From Caldimonas caldifontis (GTDB taxonomy: Bacteria > Pseudomonadota > Gammaproteobacteria > Burkholderiales > Burkholderiaceae_C), in contig NZ_PSNX01000002.1 in NCBI RefSeq assembly GCF_002930615.1, forward strand, positions 248,001-312,000: a DNA stretch of 64,000 nt. Direction: 5' to 3'. The notes below the pieces were generated by a model. That model made no database searches and was not told the DNA's origin. It worked only from the letters and a program-made list of their open reading frames with translations. A program made the position numbers and the translations under genes. Shown here one piece after another: positions 1-9,496 of this stretch. The stretch's first letter is position 1. The number at the start of each line of letters is the position of its first letter.

Positions 1-1632
1 GATGAACTCGATTTCCTTGGGGTACTCATAGGGCGCCAGCCGCCCGCGCACGTGCTGCTGGAGGTCTTCAACGAGGGTTGCGCCCCCCACATGGCCGGGG
101 GCCAGTACCACATAGGCCTTGACCACTGCCCCACGCTCCGGGTCGGGCTTGGGCACCACGGCCGCGTTGGCCACGGCCGGGTGCTTGACCAGGCAGTTCT
201 CGATCTCGCTGGGCCCGATGCGATAGCCCGCGGCCTTGAACACATCGTCGCTGCGCCCCTGGTACCAGAGGTAGCCCTCTTCATCCATCACCGCGGTGTC
301 GCCGGTGCGGCACCAGGCGTCGTCGGGATCGCCGGTGAACTTGGCGCGCGTGGCCTCCTCGTTCTTCCAGTAGCCGAGGAAGAAGATCGGGTCGGGATCG
401 CCATGGATGTCTCGGCGGTGCACCGCCACGTCGCCCGGCACGCCCGGCGGGCAGACCTGACCGTTGTCATCGATCACCGCCACGCGGTGGCCCGGGTAAG
501 GCCGGCCCATGCTGCCCGGCTTGGCTGGCCAGCCCGGGTGAACCCGCCCGGCAGCATCCACGAACTCGCCACAATTGCCGACGATGTAGTTGATCTCGGT
601 CTGGCCGAACATCTCGTTGATCGTCACGCCCAGCTGATCCCGGCCATAGGCAAACACCGCGTCGCCCACCGCCTCGCCGGCGCTCATGATGGCGCGCAGC
701 GCCAGCCGGTAGCGCTCGCGCGGCGCAGGCACGGCCTTCATCATCGCCTTGAGGGCGGTGGGGAAGAGGAAGGTGTTGGTCACCTTGTAGCGCTCCATCA
801 GCTCGAAGGCCTTCTCCGGGCTGAACCGGCCCTGGTAGGCCACGATGGGCTGGCCGAAATAGAGCGTGGGCAGCAGCGCATCCATCAGCCCTCCCGTCCA
901 GGCCCAGTCGGCCGGTGACCAGAAGACGTCGCCTTCGCGGGGAAACCAGTTCTGGCTGGCCACGAAGCCCGGCAGGTTGCCGATCAGCGCCCGGTGCGGA
1001 ATGAGCGCTCCCTTGGGCGGGCCCGTGGTGCCGCTGGTGTAGATCAGCACGGCCGGATCGTCTGCCCGGGTGGCCTGCGCCACATAGAGGGCCGACTCAC
1101 GGGCAAGCGCCGCCTCCCAGTCGACATCACCCTGGCCGCAGGCGTCACCCACGGCCACGATGTGGCGCAGCGCCGGGCATTCGGCACGCGCCTGACGCAG
1201 GTTCGCGATCGAGGTCTCATCCACGATGGCCACCACCGCCTCGCTGTGGGACAGGCGGTAGGCCAGGGCCTCCGGCCCGAAGAGCATGGACAGCGGCATC
1301 GCCACCGCGCCCATCTGGTAGACCGCCATGTGCGCAATGGCGGTCTCGGGGCGCTGCGGCATCACCAGGGCCACGCGGTCGCCCGGCTGCACGCCCAGCC
1401 GCTCCAGCGCATGCGACAGCCGGTTGGCCTGGGCCAGCAGATCGGCATAACTCAGCGTGTCCCGCCGGCCAGATTCATGTTCATAGACGATGGCTGTGCG
1501 CCCTCCTCCGTCCTTTGCCCAACGGCGGCAGCAGGCCTGGGCGATGTTGAACGACGGCGGCACCTGCCAGCGAAATCCCGTGTGCAGGCGGGTGTGGGTG
1601 TCGGAAAGAAAGGACGGTCGGGAGCGTGTCAC
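1..1632 (-). CDS. Acyl-CoA synthetase (AMP-forming), 3' end outside window
   Basis: Adenylate-forming enzyme that would activate a carboxylic acid to acyl-AMP and then acyl-CoA. 544 codons are open from a GTG at 1632 to the left edge, so the C-terminus is missing. The AMP-binding signature YTSGTTGPPKG is near residues 194-204; a TGD motif and the hinge region FKAAGYRIGPSEIE follow in the last 110 residues. The sequence stops at YEYPKEIEFI, before the usual catalytic lysine near the C-terminus. The start is the GTG with AGGA about 8 bases upstream and the N-terminus TRSRPSFL; no ATG serves this frame. It is divergent from the lipid exporter at 1763. The style fits acetyl- or medium-chain acyl-CoA synthetases; the substrate cannot be read from the sequence. 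Confidence 0.85.
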   Translation of the reverse strand, partial: MTRSRPSFLSDTHTRLHTGFRWQVPPSFNIAQACCRRWAKDGGGRTAIVYEHESGRRDTLSYADLLAQANRLSHALERLGVQPGDRVALVMPQRPETAIAHMAVYQMGAVAMPLSMLFGPEALAYRLSHSEAVVAIVDETSIANLRQARAECPALRHIVAVGDACGQGDVDWEAALARESALYVAQATRADDPAVLIYTSGTTGPPKGALIPHRALIGNLPGFVASQNWFPREGDVFWSPADWAWTGGLMDALLPTLYFGQPIVAYQGRFSPEKAFELMERYKVTNTFLFPTALKAMMKAVPAPRERYRLALRAIMSAGEAVGDAVFAYGRDQLGVTINEMFGQTEINYIVGNCGEFVDAAGRVHPGWPAKPGSMGRPYPGHRVAVIDDNGQVCPPGVPGDVAVHRRDIHGDPDPIFFLGYWKNEEATRAKFTGDPDDAWCRTGDTAVMDEEGYLWYQGRSDDVFKAAGYRIGPSEIENCLVKHPAVANAAVVPKPDPERGAVVKAYVVLAPGHVGGATLVEDLQQHVRGRLAPYEYPKEIEFI

Positions 1633-1762
1633 GGAAGAATCCTGAGGCTGCAAGCTGGGTCGATGGTGCCAGCCCTGCGGGCGGGCTGCACCTCGGACTT
1701 GCCCCGGCCCCGCCCCCGGTCAAGGCACAATGCCCCCTCGCGCCCGCCCCGACTCGACCTGC

Positions 1763-3493
1763 ATGAGCCTGAAAACCGTTGCCAAGCGTCTGCTGAGCTA
1801 TGTTCTGCCCCACAAGGCGGGGGTGAGCCTGGGCGTGGTCTGTTTTTTCCTTTCAGCGGCCGTCGAGCCCCTGGTGCCGGCCTTGCTCAAGGTGCTGCTC
1901 GACAGCGGCTTCAAGGCCGAGCTGGGCTTCCCGCTGTGGGTGGTGCCGCTGGCCGTCATCGGCCTGTTCGCCGTGCGGGGCCTGCTGGCGTTCTGTGGCA
2001 CCTATCTCTTCAACTGGTCGGTGTCGCACGCGGTGCTGTCGCTGCGCTCCGACCTCATGCGCGCCGTCATGCGCGCCGACGCGAGCCTGTACAACCGCAT
2101 GAGCCCGGGCGTGGCCGCGGCCAAGGTCATCAACGACCCGCAGACGGCCACCGCCTCGCTGTCGCGCGCCCTGACCACGGCTTTGCGTGACGGCACCACC
2201 TTCTTCGCGCTGCTGGGCTACCTCGTCTACCTGAACTGGAAGCTCACGCTGCTGTCGCTGATCATCATGCCCCTGCTGGCCTTCGTGGTGCGCAAGGTGC
2301 AAAGGCGCGTGCTCTCGGTGGGCACGCAGGCCTACGAGTCGCAGATCCGCCTGGTGCGCATCGTCGATGACATCTCGCGGGCGTGGCGCGTGGTGCGCAC
2401 CTTCGACGCCGGGGAGTTCGAGCGCAAGCGCTTCGACGCTGAGGCGCAGCGGCTGCGCCGCACTACGCTGAAGAACGTGGCGGCTGCGGCCACCATGACG
2501 CCGCTCACCCAGGTGGTCGCCAGCCTGGGGGTGGCGATCATCCTCACGCTCGCGCTGGTGGAGGCCCACCGCGGCGAAGCCACCGTGGGCGAGTTCGTGG
2601 CCTTCATCGCGGCCTTGCTGATGACCATCTCGCCGATGCGCCATCTGACCGACGTGATGCAACCCATCATCGGCGGCCTCATCGGGGCTCGGGCCTGCTT
2701 CGAGCTGATGGACACTCCGGCTGAGCCCGACCCTGGCACACGGGAGCTCGACCCGGCCCAGTGCCGCGGCGACATCCGCTTTGACCAGGTGCAGATCGTC
2801 TACCCTGGCAGCGAGCAGCCCGCCTTGCGCGACCTGACGATGCATATTCCGGCCGGCCGCACGATCGCGCTGGTCGGCCCCTCCGGCTCGGGCAAGACGA
2901 CCGCTGTCAATGCAATGCTCGGCTTCGTGGCCCCCAGCAGCGGCCGCATCCAGCTCGACGGCCTGGACATCCAGGAGATCCGCAAGACCTCGCTGCGCCG
3001 GCAGTTTGCCGTGGTGTCGCAGGACATCGTGCTCTTCGACGGCTCCATTGCCGAGAACGTGGCCTACGCCCAGGCGCCCGATCGCCCTCGCATCGAGGCC
3101 GCCCTGCGGGCAGCCAACCTGTGGGACTTCGTGCAGGCCCAGCCCGAGGGCCTGGACGCCAACGTCGGCGCCAACGGCAGCAAGCTCTCAGGCGGTCAGC
3201 GCCAGCGGCTGGCCATCGCGCGAGCACTCTACAAGGACGCCCGCATCTGGGTCTTCGACGAGGCCACCTCGGCACTCGACACCGAGTCCGAGCGCATCGT
3301 GCAGCAGTCCATCGAGCAGTGGCACGGCGAAAAGACCCTGGTGCTCATCGCCCATCGTCTGAGCACGGTGCGCAACGCCGACTGCATCTATGTGCTCTCC
3401 GACGGACGGGTGGTCGAGTCCGGTCGCCATGACGAGTTGATGGCCCAGGGCGGGCTCTACGCCGGCATGGTGCGCGCCCAGGCGATGGAGTGA
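1763..3493 (+). CDS. msbA: MsbA-like lipid A/phospholipid ABC exporter (fused permease-ATPase)
   Basis: Half-transporter that dimerises in the inner membrane and flips lipid A-core or similar lipids using ATP. Predicted 576 residues, the usual length for MsbA. The N-terminal half is a six-helix type 1 exporter domain (about residues 15-310). The ATPase half shows Walker A GPSGSGKTT near 370, signature LSGGQRQRL near 474, Walker B IWVFDEATSALD near 494 and switch histidine in IAHRLSTV near 529. I prefer the ATG at 1763 (MSLKTVAKRLLSYV), which matches the family N-terminus. An in-frame ATG at 1730 would add 11 Arg/Pro-rich residues, and CACAAT there may be part of a promoter. The next gene overlaps its stop codon. 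Other type 1 exporters of lipids or peptides look alike, so the symbol is likely but not certain. Confidence 0.8.
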   Translation: MSLKTVAKRLLSYVLPHKAGVSLGVVCFFLSAAVEPLVPALLKVLLDSGFKAELGFPLWVVPLAVIGLFAVRGLLAFCGTYLFNWSVSHAVLSLRSDLMRAVMRADASLYNRMSPGVAAAKVINDPQTATASLSRALTTALRDGTTFFALLGYLVYLNWKLTLLSLIIMPLLAFVVRKVQRRVLSVGTQAYESQIRLVRIVDDISRAWRVVRTFDAGEFERKRFDAEAQRLRRTTLKNVAAAATMTPLTQVVASLGVAIILTLALVEAHRGEATVGEFVAFIAALLMTISPMRHLTDVMQPIIGGLIGARACFELMDTPAEPDPGTRELDPAQCRGDIRFDQVQIVYPGSEQPALRDLTMHIPAGRTIALVGPSGSGKTTAVNAMLGFVAPSSGRIQLDGLDIQEIRKTSLRRQFAVVSQDIVLFDGSIAENVAYAQAPDRPRIEAALRAANLWDFVQAQPEGLDANVGANGSKLSGGQRQRLAIARALYKDARIWVFDEATSALDTESERIVQQSIEQWHGEKTLVLIAHRLSTVRNADCIYVLSDGRVVESGRHDELMAQGGLYAGMVRAQAME

Positions 3494-4410
3494 GCGTGAC
3501 CCCGTCGAACCCTTACGTTGCCCGCCGTCCCTCCCGCCCGGCGTGGATCCCCATCCGCGGCCTGCGCTACCACGTGCACCGCTGGGGCTCACCCGAGTGG
3601 ATCACGCCGGACACGCCAGCCCTGGTGATGCTGCATGGCTGGATGGACGTGGGCGCCTCCTTCCAGTTCGTGGTCGATGCCATGGCCGTGCAGCGCTACG
3701 TGATCGCCCCCGACTGGCGCGGCTTCGGACAAAGCGAGGCTCCGCGGGCCGACAGCTACTGGTTCCCCGACTACCTCGGCGACCTCGACACCCTGCTGGA
3801 CCACCTGCTGCCCGACCAGGCCGTGGACCTGCTGGGCCACAGCATGGGTGGCAATGTGGCGATGCTCTATGCCGGCATCCGACCCCAGCGCGTCCGTCGG
3901 CTCGTCAACCTCGAAGGCTTCGGTTTGCCCGCCACCCGGCCCACCAGCGCGCCGAAGAACTACGCTGCCTGGCTGGATGAACTCAAGACCCCGCAGGAAC
4001 TGCGCCCCTATCCCAGCCTGGAAGCCGTGGCGCAGCGCCTGCGCAAGAACAACCCCCTGCTGCGACCCGAGTTCGCCGACTGGCTCGCTCCGCACTGGGC
4101 GCGACAGCGGGAGGATGGTCAATGGGAGATCCTGGGCGACCCCGCCCACAAGCGCCGCAACCCGGTGCTCTACCAGAAGGACGAGGTGCTGGCCTGCTGG
4201 GCCGCCATCGCCGCGCCGGTGCTGTGGGTGGAAGGCGACCGCACCGACGTGGCCAAGTGGTGGGGCGACCGCTACCCACGCGCCGATTTCGAATCCCGGC
4301 TCCAGGTGGTGAAACAGCTCGAGCGGCGGGTGCTTTCCCCCGCCGGTCACATGCTGCACCACGACCAGCCCGAAGCCCTGGCCGCCCACCTCGACGCCTT
4401 CCTGGCCTGA
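3490..4410 (+). CDS. Alpha/beta-fold hydrolase
   Basis: 306-residue serine hydrolase of the alpha/beta fold. The nucleophile elbow is GHSMGG with Ser118, the oxyanion HGW motif is at residues 50-52, and a likely catalytic histidine sits in [12 protein letters not shown] near the C-terminus. It starts with GTG inside the exporter stop (GTGA, 4-base overlap), so the two are translationally coupled and share a transcript. The substrate is unknown. The coupling to an MsbA-like lipid exporter hints at an ester or lipid substrate, but that is inference from position only. No signal peptide is visible, so it probably acts in the cytoplasm. Confidence 0.85.
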   Translation: MSVTPSNPYVARRPSRPAWIPIRGLRYHVHRWGSPEWITPDTPALVMLHGWMDVGASFQFVVDAMAVQRYVIAPDWRGFGQSEAPRADSYWFPDYLGDLDTLLDHLLPDQAVDLLGHSMGGNVAMLYAGIRPQRVRRLVNLEGFGLPATRPTSAPKNYAAWLDELKTPQELRPYPSLEAVAQRLRKNNPLLRPEFADWLAPHWARQREDGQWEILGDPAHKRRNPVLYQKDEVLACWAAIAAPVLWVEGDRTDVAKWWGDRYPRADFESRLQVVKQLERRVLSPAGHMLHHDQPEALAAHLDAFLA

Positions 4411-4515
4411 ACGCCGCCAGCACCGCCTCCCGTGCGAAAATGCCCGTTTTCGCGGCAGCAGCCGCGTCGGGCCGGCCTTGGCGCCTCCCCGCCCCGCACG
4501 AACAAGGACAGCACC

Positions 4516-5620
4516 ATGGAAGCAGAACGCATCAACCTCATCGGCACCACCCTGGAAGACCTGCGCCAGCGCACCGCCGATCTACGGAGGTATCTTTGAC
4601 TGGGAACACAAGTCCATCCGCCTGAGCGAGGTCAACGCCGCGCTGGAAGACCCCGCTGTCTGGAACGACCCCAAGCACGCCCAGGAACTGGGTCGCGAGA
4701 AGAAGGCGCTCGAGGCTGTGGTCGAGACGATCTCCCGCCTGGAGCGCGAGCTGTCGGACAACCTTGAGCTCTACGAGATGAGCAAGGCCGAGGACGACCA
4801 TGACGGCCTGCAGGCCATCGAGGCCGAGACCGCATCGCTCGCGCACGACGTCGAGGCGCTCGAGTTCCGGCGCATGTTCAGCAACCCGGCCGACCCCAAC
4901 AACTGCTTCATCGACATCCAGGCCGGTGCCGGCGGCACCGAGGCCTGCGACTGGGCCAGCATGCTGCTGCGCCAGTATCTGCGCTACTGTGAGCGCAAGG
5001 GCTTCAAGACCGAAGTGATGGAGGAGTCCGAGGGCGATGTGGCGGGCATCAAGAGCGCCACCATCAAAGTCGAGGGTGACTATGCCTTCGGCTACCTGCG
5101 CACCGAGACCGGCGTGCACCGCCTGGTGCGCAAGAGCCCCTTCGATTCCGCCGGCGGTCGGCACACCTCGTTTGCCAGCGTCTTCGTCTACCCCGAGGTG
5201 GACGACTCCTTCGAGATCGAGATCAACCCTGCCGACGTGCGCACCGACACCTACCGCGCCAGCGGTGCGGGCGGCCAGCACATCAACAAGACCGATTCCG
5301 CGGTGCGCCTGACGCACATCCCCACGGGCATCGTCGTCCAGTGCCAGAACGACCGCTCGCAGCACCGCAACCGCGACGAGGCCTGGCAGATGCTGCGCTC
5401 GCGCCTGTACGAGCACGAGATGCGCAAGCGCATGGCCGAACAGCAGAAGCTCGAAGACAGCAAGACCGACGTCGGCTGGGGCCACCAGATCCGCTCCTAC
5501 GTGCTCGACCAGAGCCGCATCAAGGACCTGCGCACCAACGTCGAAATCTCCAACACCCAGAAGGTGCTGGACGGCGACCTGGATGCGTTCATCGAGGCCA
5601 GCCTCAAACAAGGCATCTGA
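4516..5620 (+). CDS. prfB: Peptide chain release factor 2 (made by programmed +1 frameshift)
   Basis: RF2 recognises UGA and UAA stop codons and triggers peptide release. The gene is in two frames: 27 codons from ATG 4516 run into an in-frame TGA at 4597-4599, and the remaining 340 residues are read in the +1 frame from GAC at 4598. The product is about 367 residues (E. coli 365). The stop-recognition tripeptide SPF is at residues 207-209 and the catalytic GGQ at 252-254, close to their places in E. coli RF2. A ribosome site AAGGAC lies 6 bases before the ATG. This is a normal, autoregulated gene and not a pseudogene. The long open frame starting upstream at 4478 is not the real N-terminus. 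Confidence 0.96.
4586..4600 (+). promoter_or_regulatory. RF2 programmed +1 frameshift site
   Basis: The internal Shine-Dalgarno-like GGAGG (4586-4590) is followed after three bases by CTT TGA C (4594-4600). This is the classic RF2 recoding signal. When RF2 is scarce, the ribosome pauses at the poorly read UGA and slips from CUU to UUU, then continues with GAC. It gives autogenous control of RF2 level. Confidence 0.96.
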
Positions 5621-5631
5621 GAAAGAAGACC

Positions 5632-8304
5632 ATGCGTGAAGGCAGTTCCCCCCTGATCCGCCGCGAGGATTACACCGCGCCGGCCTACTGGATCCGCAGC
5701 GTTGACCTGACATTCGACCTCGACCCGGCCAAGACGCTGGTCGTCAACCGCATGCAGGTCGAGCGCAACCCGGCCGTGGCGGCCCAGGCGTTGCGCCTGG
5801 ACGGCGAGGAACTCAACCTCACGCGCGTGCTGGTCAACGGAGACTCCGTGTCCTTCCGGGTGGAGAACCAGCAACTCGTGCTGGACAACCTGCCCGAGAC
5901 GCCGTTCACGCTGGAGGTGCGCACCACCTGCGCGCCCGAGAAGAACACCCAGCTCTCGGGCCTGTACACCTCGGGCGGCGGCTTCTTCACGCAGTGCGAA
6001 GCCGAGGGCTTCCGCCGCATCACCTACTTCCTCGACCGCCCGGACGTGATGGCGACCTTCAGCGTCACGCTCAAGGCCGACGCCACGAAGTACCCCGTGC
6101 TGCTGTCCAACGGCAACCTCGTCGAGCAAGGGACGCTCGACGGCGGCAAGCACTACGCGAAGTGGGTGGACCCCCACCCCAAGCCCAGCTACCTCTTCGC
6201 CCTGGTGGCTGCCAACCTGGTGTGCCGCGAACAGAAGATCCGCGCCCGCTCGGGCCGCGAGCACCTGCTGCAGGTGTACGTGCGCGCGGGCGACCTGGAC
6301 AAGACCGAACACGCGATGAACTCGCTCATCGCCTCGGTGGCCTGGGACGAAGCGCGCTTCGGCCTCTCGCTCGACCTCGACCGCTTCATGATCGTGGCGG
6401 TGAGCGACTTCAACATGGGGGCCATGGAGAACAAGGGCCTCAACATCTTCAACACCAAGTACGTGCTGGCCAACCCGGCCACCGCCACCGATGCGGACTA
6501 CGCCGGCATCGAAAGCGTGGTGGGCCACGAGTACTTCCACAACTGGACGGGCAACCGCATCACCTGCCGTGACTGGTTCCAGCTCTCGCTCAAGGAAGGG
6601 CTCACCGTCTTCCGCGACCAGGAGTTCAGCCAGGATCTGGTGCACAGCCCCAGCGCCCGGGCCGTCAAGCGCATCGAGGACGTGCGCACGCTGCGCCAGC
6701 ACCAGTTCCCCGAGGACGCCGGCCCCATGGCGCACCCGGTGCGGCCCGACAGCTACGTCGAGATCAACAACTTCTACACCGCGACCGTTTACGACAAGGG
6801 CGCCGAGGTGGTGCGCATGATGCAGACCCTGGTGGGCCGCGACGGCTTTGCCAGAGGGATGACGCTGTACTTTCAGCGCCACGACGGCCAGGCCGTGACC
6901 TGCGACGACTTCGCCCAGGCCATCGCCGACGCCAACCCGGGCAGCGCGCTGGCCACCCACCTGGCCATCTTCAAGCGCTGGTACAGCCAGGCCGGCACCC
7001 CGCGCGTGCAGGCCCGCGGCCACTACAACGCCGATGCGCGCACCTACACGCTGGAGCTCTCCCAGCAGGGCCTGCCCTCGCCCGGCCAGCCCACCAAGGA
7101 GCCCTGGGTCATCCCGGTGGCCATGGGCCTGATCGGCCCGCGAGGTGAGCACCTGCCCCTGCAACTCGTGGGGGAAGACGCCCCGGTGGGCACGGAACGG
7201 GTGCTCGTCCTGCACGAAGAACGCCAGCGCTACGAGTTCACGGGCCTCGATGTCGAACCGGTCCCGTCGCTGCTGCGCGGCTTCTCCGCCCCCGTGCTGC
7301 TGGAAGACCACCTCAGCGATGCCGACCTGCTGCACCTGCTGGCGCACGACGCCGACCCCTTCAACCGCTGGGAGGCCGGGCAGCGACTGGCACTGAACCG
7401 TCTGCTGGGCGCCATCCGGACCGGCCAGGCCCTGCACCTGGATGCGGCCTACATCGAGGCCATGCGCAGCGTCCTGCGTCATCCGACACTCGATGCCGCC
7501 TTCAAGGAGCTGGTGCTGACCCTGCCCAGCGAGGGCTATCTGGCCGAACAGCTCGAAGAGGTCGATCCGCAGCGCATCCACCAGGTGCGCGAAGCCGCGC
7601 GACTGCAGCTGGCCCAGGCTCTGCACCACGACTGGGAATGGGCCTTCGAGACCCACCAGGTGCGTGGCGGCTACTCGCCCGACCCCGTGTCGGCGGGCCA
7701 GCGCGCCCTGGCCAACCTGGCGCTCGCCTATCTGTGCCTGGGAGCCTCGGTCACGCACGACCCGGTGTGGCCGGGCCGCACCTACCAGCGCTTCAAGGAC
7801 GCCACCAACATGACCGACCGCCTGGGCGCCCTCAGCGCGCTGGTGAACAGTCACGCCGAACTGGCCGAAGCTGCGCTGCAGCGCTTCCATGCCCTGTTCC
7901 GCGACGAGGCCCTGGTGATCGACAAGTGGTTTGCGCTGCAGGCCGCCGCCAGCGAAAAGGACGGCCGGGTGTTCGCTCGGGCCCGTCAGCTGCTCTCGCA
8001 CCCCGACTTCTCGCTGCGCAACCCCAACCGGGCCCGCAGCCTCATCACCGCCCTGTGCTTCATGAACCCGGCCGCCTTCCACCGCACCGACGCCGCCGGG
8101 TATGTGTTCTGGGCCGATCGCGTGCTGGAGCTCGACGCCATCAACCCGCAGCTGGCCGCCCGCGTCGCCCGGGCCATGGACCGCTGGAAGCAGCTCGCCG
8201 AGCCTTACCGAAGCGCAGCGCGCGAAGCCATTGCGCGCGTGGCCGCCCGGGCCGAGCTGAGCAACGATGTGCGCGAGATCGTCACCCGCGCGCTCGCCGA
8301 CTGA
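5632..8304 (+). CDS. pepN: Aminopeptidase N (M1 family zinc metallopeptidase)
   Basis: Cytoplasmic aminopeptidase that removes N-terminal residues from peptides in the late steps of protein breakdown. Predicted 890 residues (E. coli PepN 870). The exopeptidase motif GAMEN is present (NMGAMENKG near residue 262), as is the zinc site HEYFHNW with His299, Glu300 and His303 and the third ligand in the LKEGLTVF segment about 19 residues later. The C-terminal helical domain typical of PepN follows. The start is the ATG at 5632 behind GAAAGAAG, 11 bases after the prfB stop. The frame stays open upstream through prfB, but that stretch is antiparallel noise. It is probably cotranscribed with prfB. Confidence 0.95.
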   Translation: MREGSSPLIRREDYTAPAYWIRSVDLTFDLDPAKTLVVNRMQVERNPAVAAQALRLDGEELNLTRVLVNGDSVSFRVENQQLVLDNLPETPFTLEVRTTCAPEKNTQLSGLYTSGGGFFTQCEAEGFRRITYFLDRPDVMATFSVTLKADATKYPVLLSNGNLVEQGTLDGGKHYAKWVDPHPKPSYLFALVAANLVCREQKIRARSGREHLLQVYVRAGDLDKTEHAMNSLIASVAWDEARFGLSLDLDRFMIVAVSDFNMGAMENKGLNIFNTKYVLANPATATDADYAGIESVVGHEYFHNWTGNRITCRDWFQLSLKEGLTVFRDQEFSQDLVHSPSARAVKRIEDVRTLRQHQFPEDAGPMAHPVRPDSYVEINNFYTATVYDKGAEVVRMMQTLVGRDGFARGMTLYFQRHDGQAVTCDDFAQAIADANPGSALATHLAIFKRWYSQAGTPRVQARGHYNADARTYTLELSQQGLPSPGQPTKEPWVIPVAMGLIGPRGEHLPLQLVGEDAPVGTERVLVLHEERQRYEFTGLDVEPVPSLLRGFSAPVLLEDHLSDADLLHLLAHDADPFNRWEAGQRLALNRLLGAIRTGQALHLDAAYIEAMRSVLRHPTLDAAFKELVLTLPSEGYLAEQLEEVDPQRIHQVREAARLQLAQALHHDWEWAFETHQVRGGYSPDPVSAGQRALANLALAYLCLGASVTHDPVWPGRTYQRFKDATNMTDRLGALSALVNSHAELAEAALQRFHALFRDEALVIDKWFALQAAASEKDGRVFARARQLLSHPDFSLRNPNRARSLITALCFMNPAAFHRTDAAGYVFWADRVLELDAINPQLAARVARAMDRWKQLAEPYRSAAREAIARVAARAELSNDVREIVTRALAD

Positions 8305-8330
8305 TTTCGCAGAACTTCGAGGAACACGAC

Positions 8331-9338
8331 ATGGGCAAGAGAGTCAGCCTGACCCAGTACCTGGTCGAGCAGCAGCGCATGCACGGCCACATTCCTGCAC
8401 AGCTGCGCCTGCTGATCGAGGTGGTGGCACGCGCCTGCAAGCGCATCGCCATCAGCGTCAACAAAGGCGCCCTGGGCGACGTGCTGGGCAGCGCCGGCAC
8501 CGAGAACGTGCAGGGCGAGGTGCAGAAGAAGCTCGACGTCATCTGCAACGAGGTGCTGATCGAGGCCAACGAATGGGGCGGCCACCTGGCGGCCATGGCT
8601 TCGGAGGAAATGGATGGCATCTACCTGGTACCCAACCGCTTCCCCCAGGGCGAGTACCTGCTGATGTTCGACCCACTCGACGGTTCGTCGAACATCGACG
8701 TCAACGTGAGCATCGGGACGATCTTCTCGGTGCTGAAGAAGGACGACGCCCACGCCGGCGTGAGCGAGCAGGACTTCCTGCAGCCCGGCTCGAAGCAGGC
8801 CGCAGCCGGCTACTGCATCTACGGGCCCCAGACCACCCTGGTGCTCACCGTGGGTGACGGCGTGGCCATGTTCACGCTCGACCGGGAGCAAGGCTCGTGG
8901 GTGCTCACGCAGGATGGTGTGACCATCCCCGAGGACACCAGGGAATTCGCGATCAACATGAGCAACATGCGCCACTGGGCCCCGCCGGTGAAGCGCTACA
9001 TCGACGAATGCCTGGCCGGCAAGGACGGCCCGCGCGGCAAGGACTTCAACATGCGCTGGATCGCCTCGATGGTGGCCGACGTACACCGCATCCTCACCCG
9101 CGGCGGGATCTTCATGTACCCCTGGGACAAACGCGAGCCCGACAAGCCCGGCAAGCTGCGGCTGATGTACGAAGCCAACCCCATGAGCTTCATCGTCGAG
9201 CAAGCCGGCGGTGCAGCCACCAATGGCCACCAGCGCATCCTGGACATCCAACCCACCAAGCTGCACGAGCGTGTGAGCGTCATCCTCGGATCAAAGAACG
9301 AGGTTGAGCGCGTCACCGCCTACCACCGCGACAGCTGA
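8331..9338 (+). CDS. fbp: Fructose-1,6-bisphosphatase class I
   Basis: Hydrolyses fructose 1,6-bisphosphate to fructose 6-phosphate in gluconeogenesis (and in the Calvin cycle where present). 335 residues, the normal class I length. The metal and substrate loop [14 protein letters not shown] is near residue 112. Further family segments include the motif [15 protein letters not shown] and the stretch GGIFMYPWD. The ATG at 8331 follows GAGGAACACGAC, which holds a good ribosome site. It lies 26 bases after pepN, so it may share its transcript. No CBB-cycle genes flank it, so a gluconeogenic role is the simpler reading. Confidence 0.95.
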   Translation: MGKRVSLTQYLVEQQRMHGHIPAQLRLLIEVVARACKRIAISVNKGALGDVLGSAGTENVQGEVQKKLDVICNEVLIEANEWGGHLAAMASEEMDGIYLVPNRFPQGEYLLMFDPLDGSSNIDVNVSIGTIFSVLKKDDAHAGVSEQDFLQPGSKQAAAGYCIYGPQTTLVLTVGDGVAMFTLDREQGSWVLTQDGVTIPEDTREFAINMSNMRHWAPPVKRYIDECLAGKDGPRGKDFNMRWIASMVADVHRILTRGGIFMYPWDKREPDKPGKLRLMYEANPMSFIVEQAGGAATNGHQRILDIQPTKLHERVSVILGSKNEVERVTAYHRDS

Positions 9339-9387
9339 CGCCGACCCGCCGGGCCAGTGCGGAAGTCACGAAAGGCCCGGCATCCAC

Positions 9388-9459
9388 GCAACGTTGTGGC
9401 GACCGCACAACGTTGCCGTTTTCTGCAGCACCCCGGCCGCTGACAATCCACAACGCTGC
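9388..9459. repeat. Three-copy 11-base repeat before the ParA-like gene (possible operator)
   Basis: A perfect inverted repeat has arms GCAACGTTGTG (9388-9398) and CACAACGTTGC (9406-9416) around a 7-base spacer. A third copy, CACAACGCTGC (9449-9459), differs at one base and is in direct orientation, 43 bases from the second copy (about four helical turns). The pair could form a hairpin ending fbp, since CGTTTTCT follows. The third copy argues for a protein-binding site controlling the ParA-like gene at 9497. Confidence 0.6.
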
Positions 9460-9496
9460 ACCCGCCGGGTGCAAGGTCGGGTGCGAGGGGAATCTC

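Noticed and set aside
1001..1040. Frameshift in the acyl-CoA synthetase P-loop region
   Set aside because: Careful reading of the run of three C bases gives an intact PPKGALIPHRALIGN reading frame.
4434..4453. Hairpin GCGAAAA/TTTTCGC as a terminator after the hydrolase
   Set aside because: Short stem and no T tail after it; more likely part of the prfB promoter region or chance.
4478..4597. Open frame before 4598 that seems to extend RF2 upstream
   Set aside because: It is the +1 frame of the true start region; the real N-terminus is ATG 4516 in frame 0, joined by the recoding site.
5497..8082. Very long antisense open frame opposite pepN
   Set aside because: High-GC shadow of a strongly supported gene; the translation is Val/Gly/His/Arg-rich with no domain.
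9388..9416. Chromosomal parS site
   Set aside because: The repeat does not match the TGTTTCACGTGAAACA consensus and there is no parB nearby.
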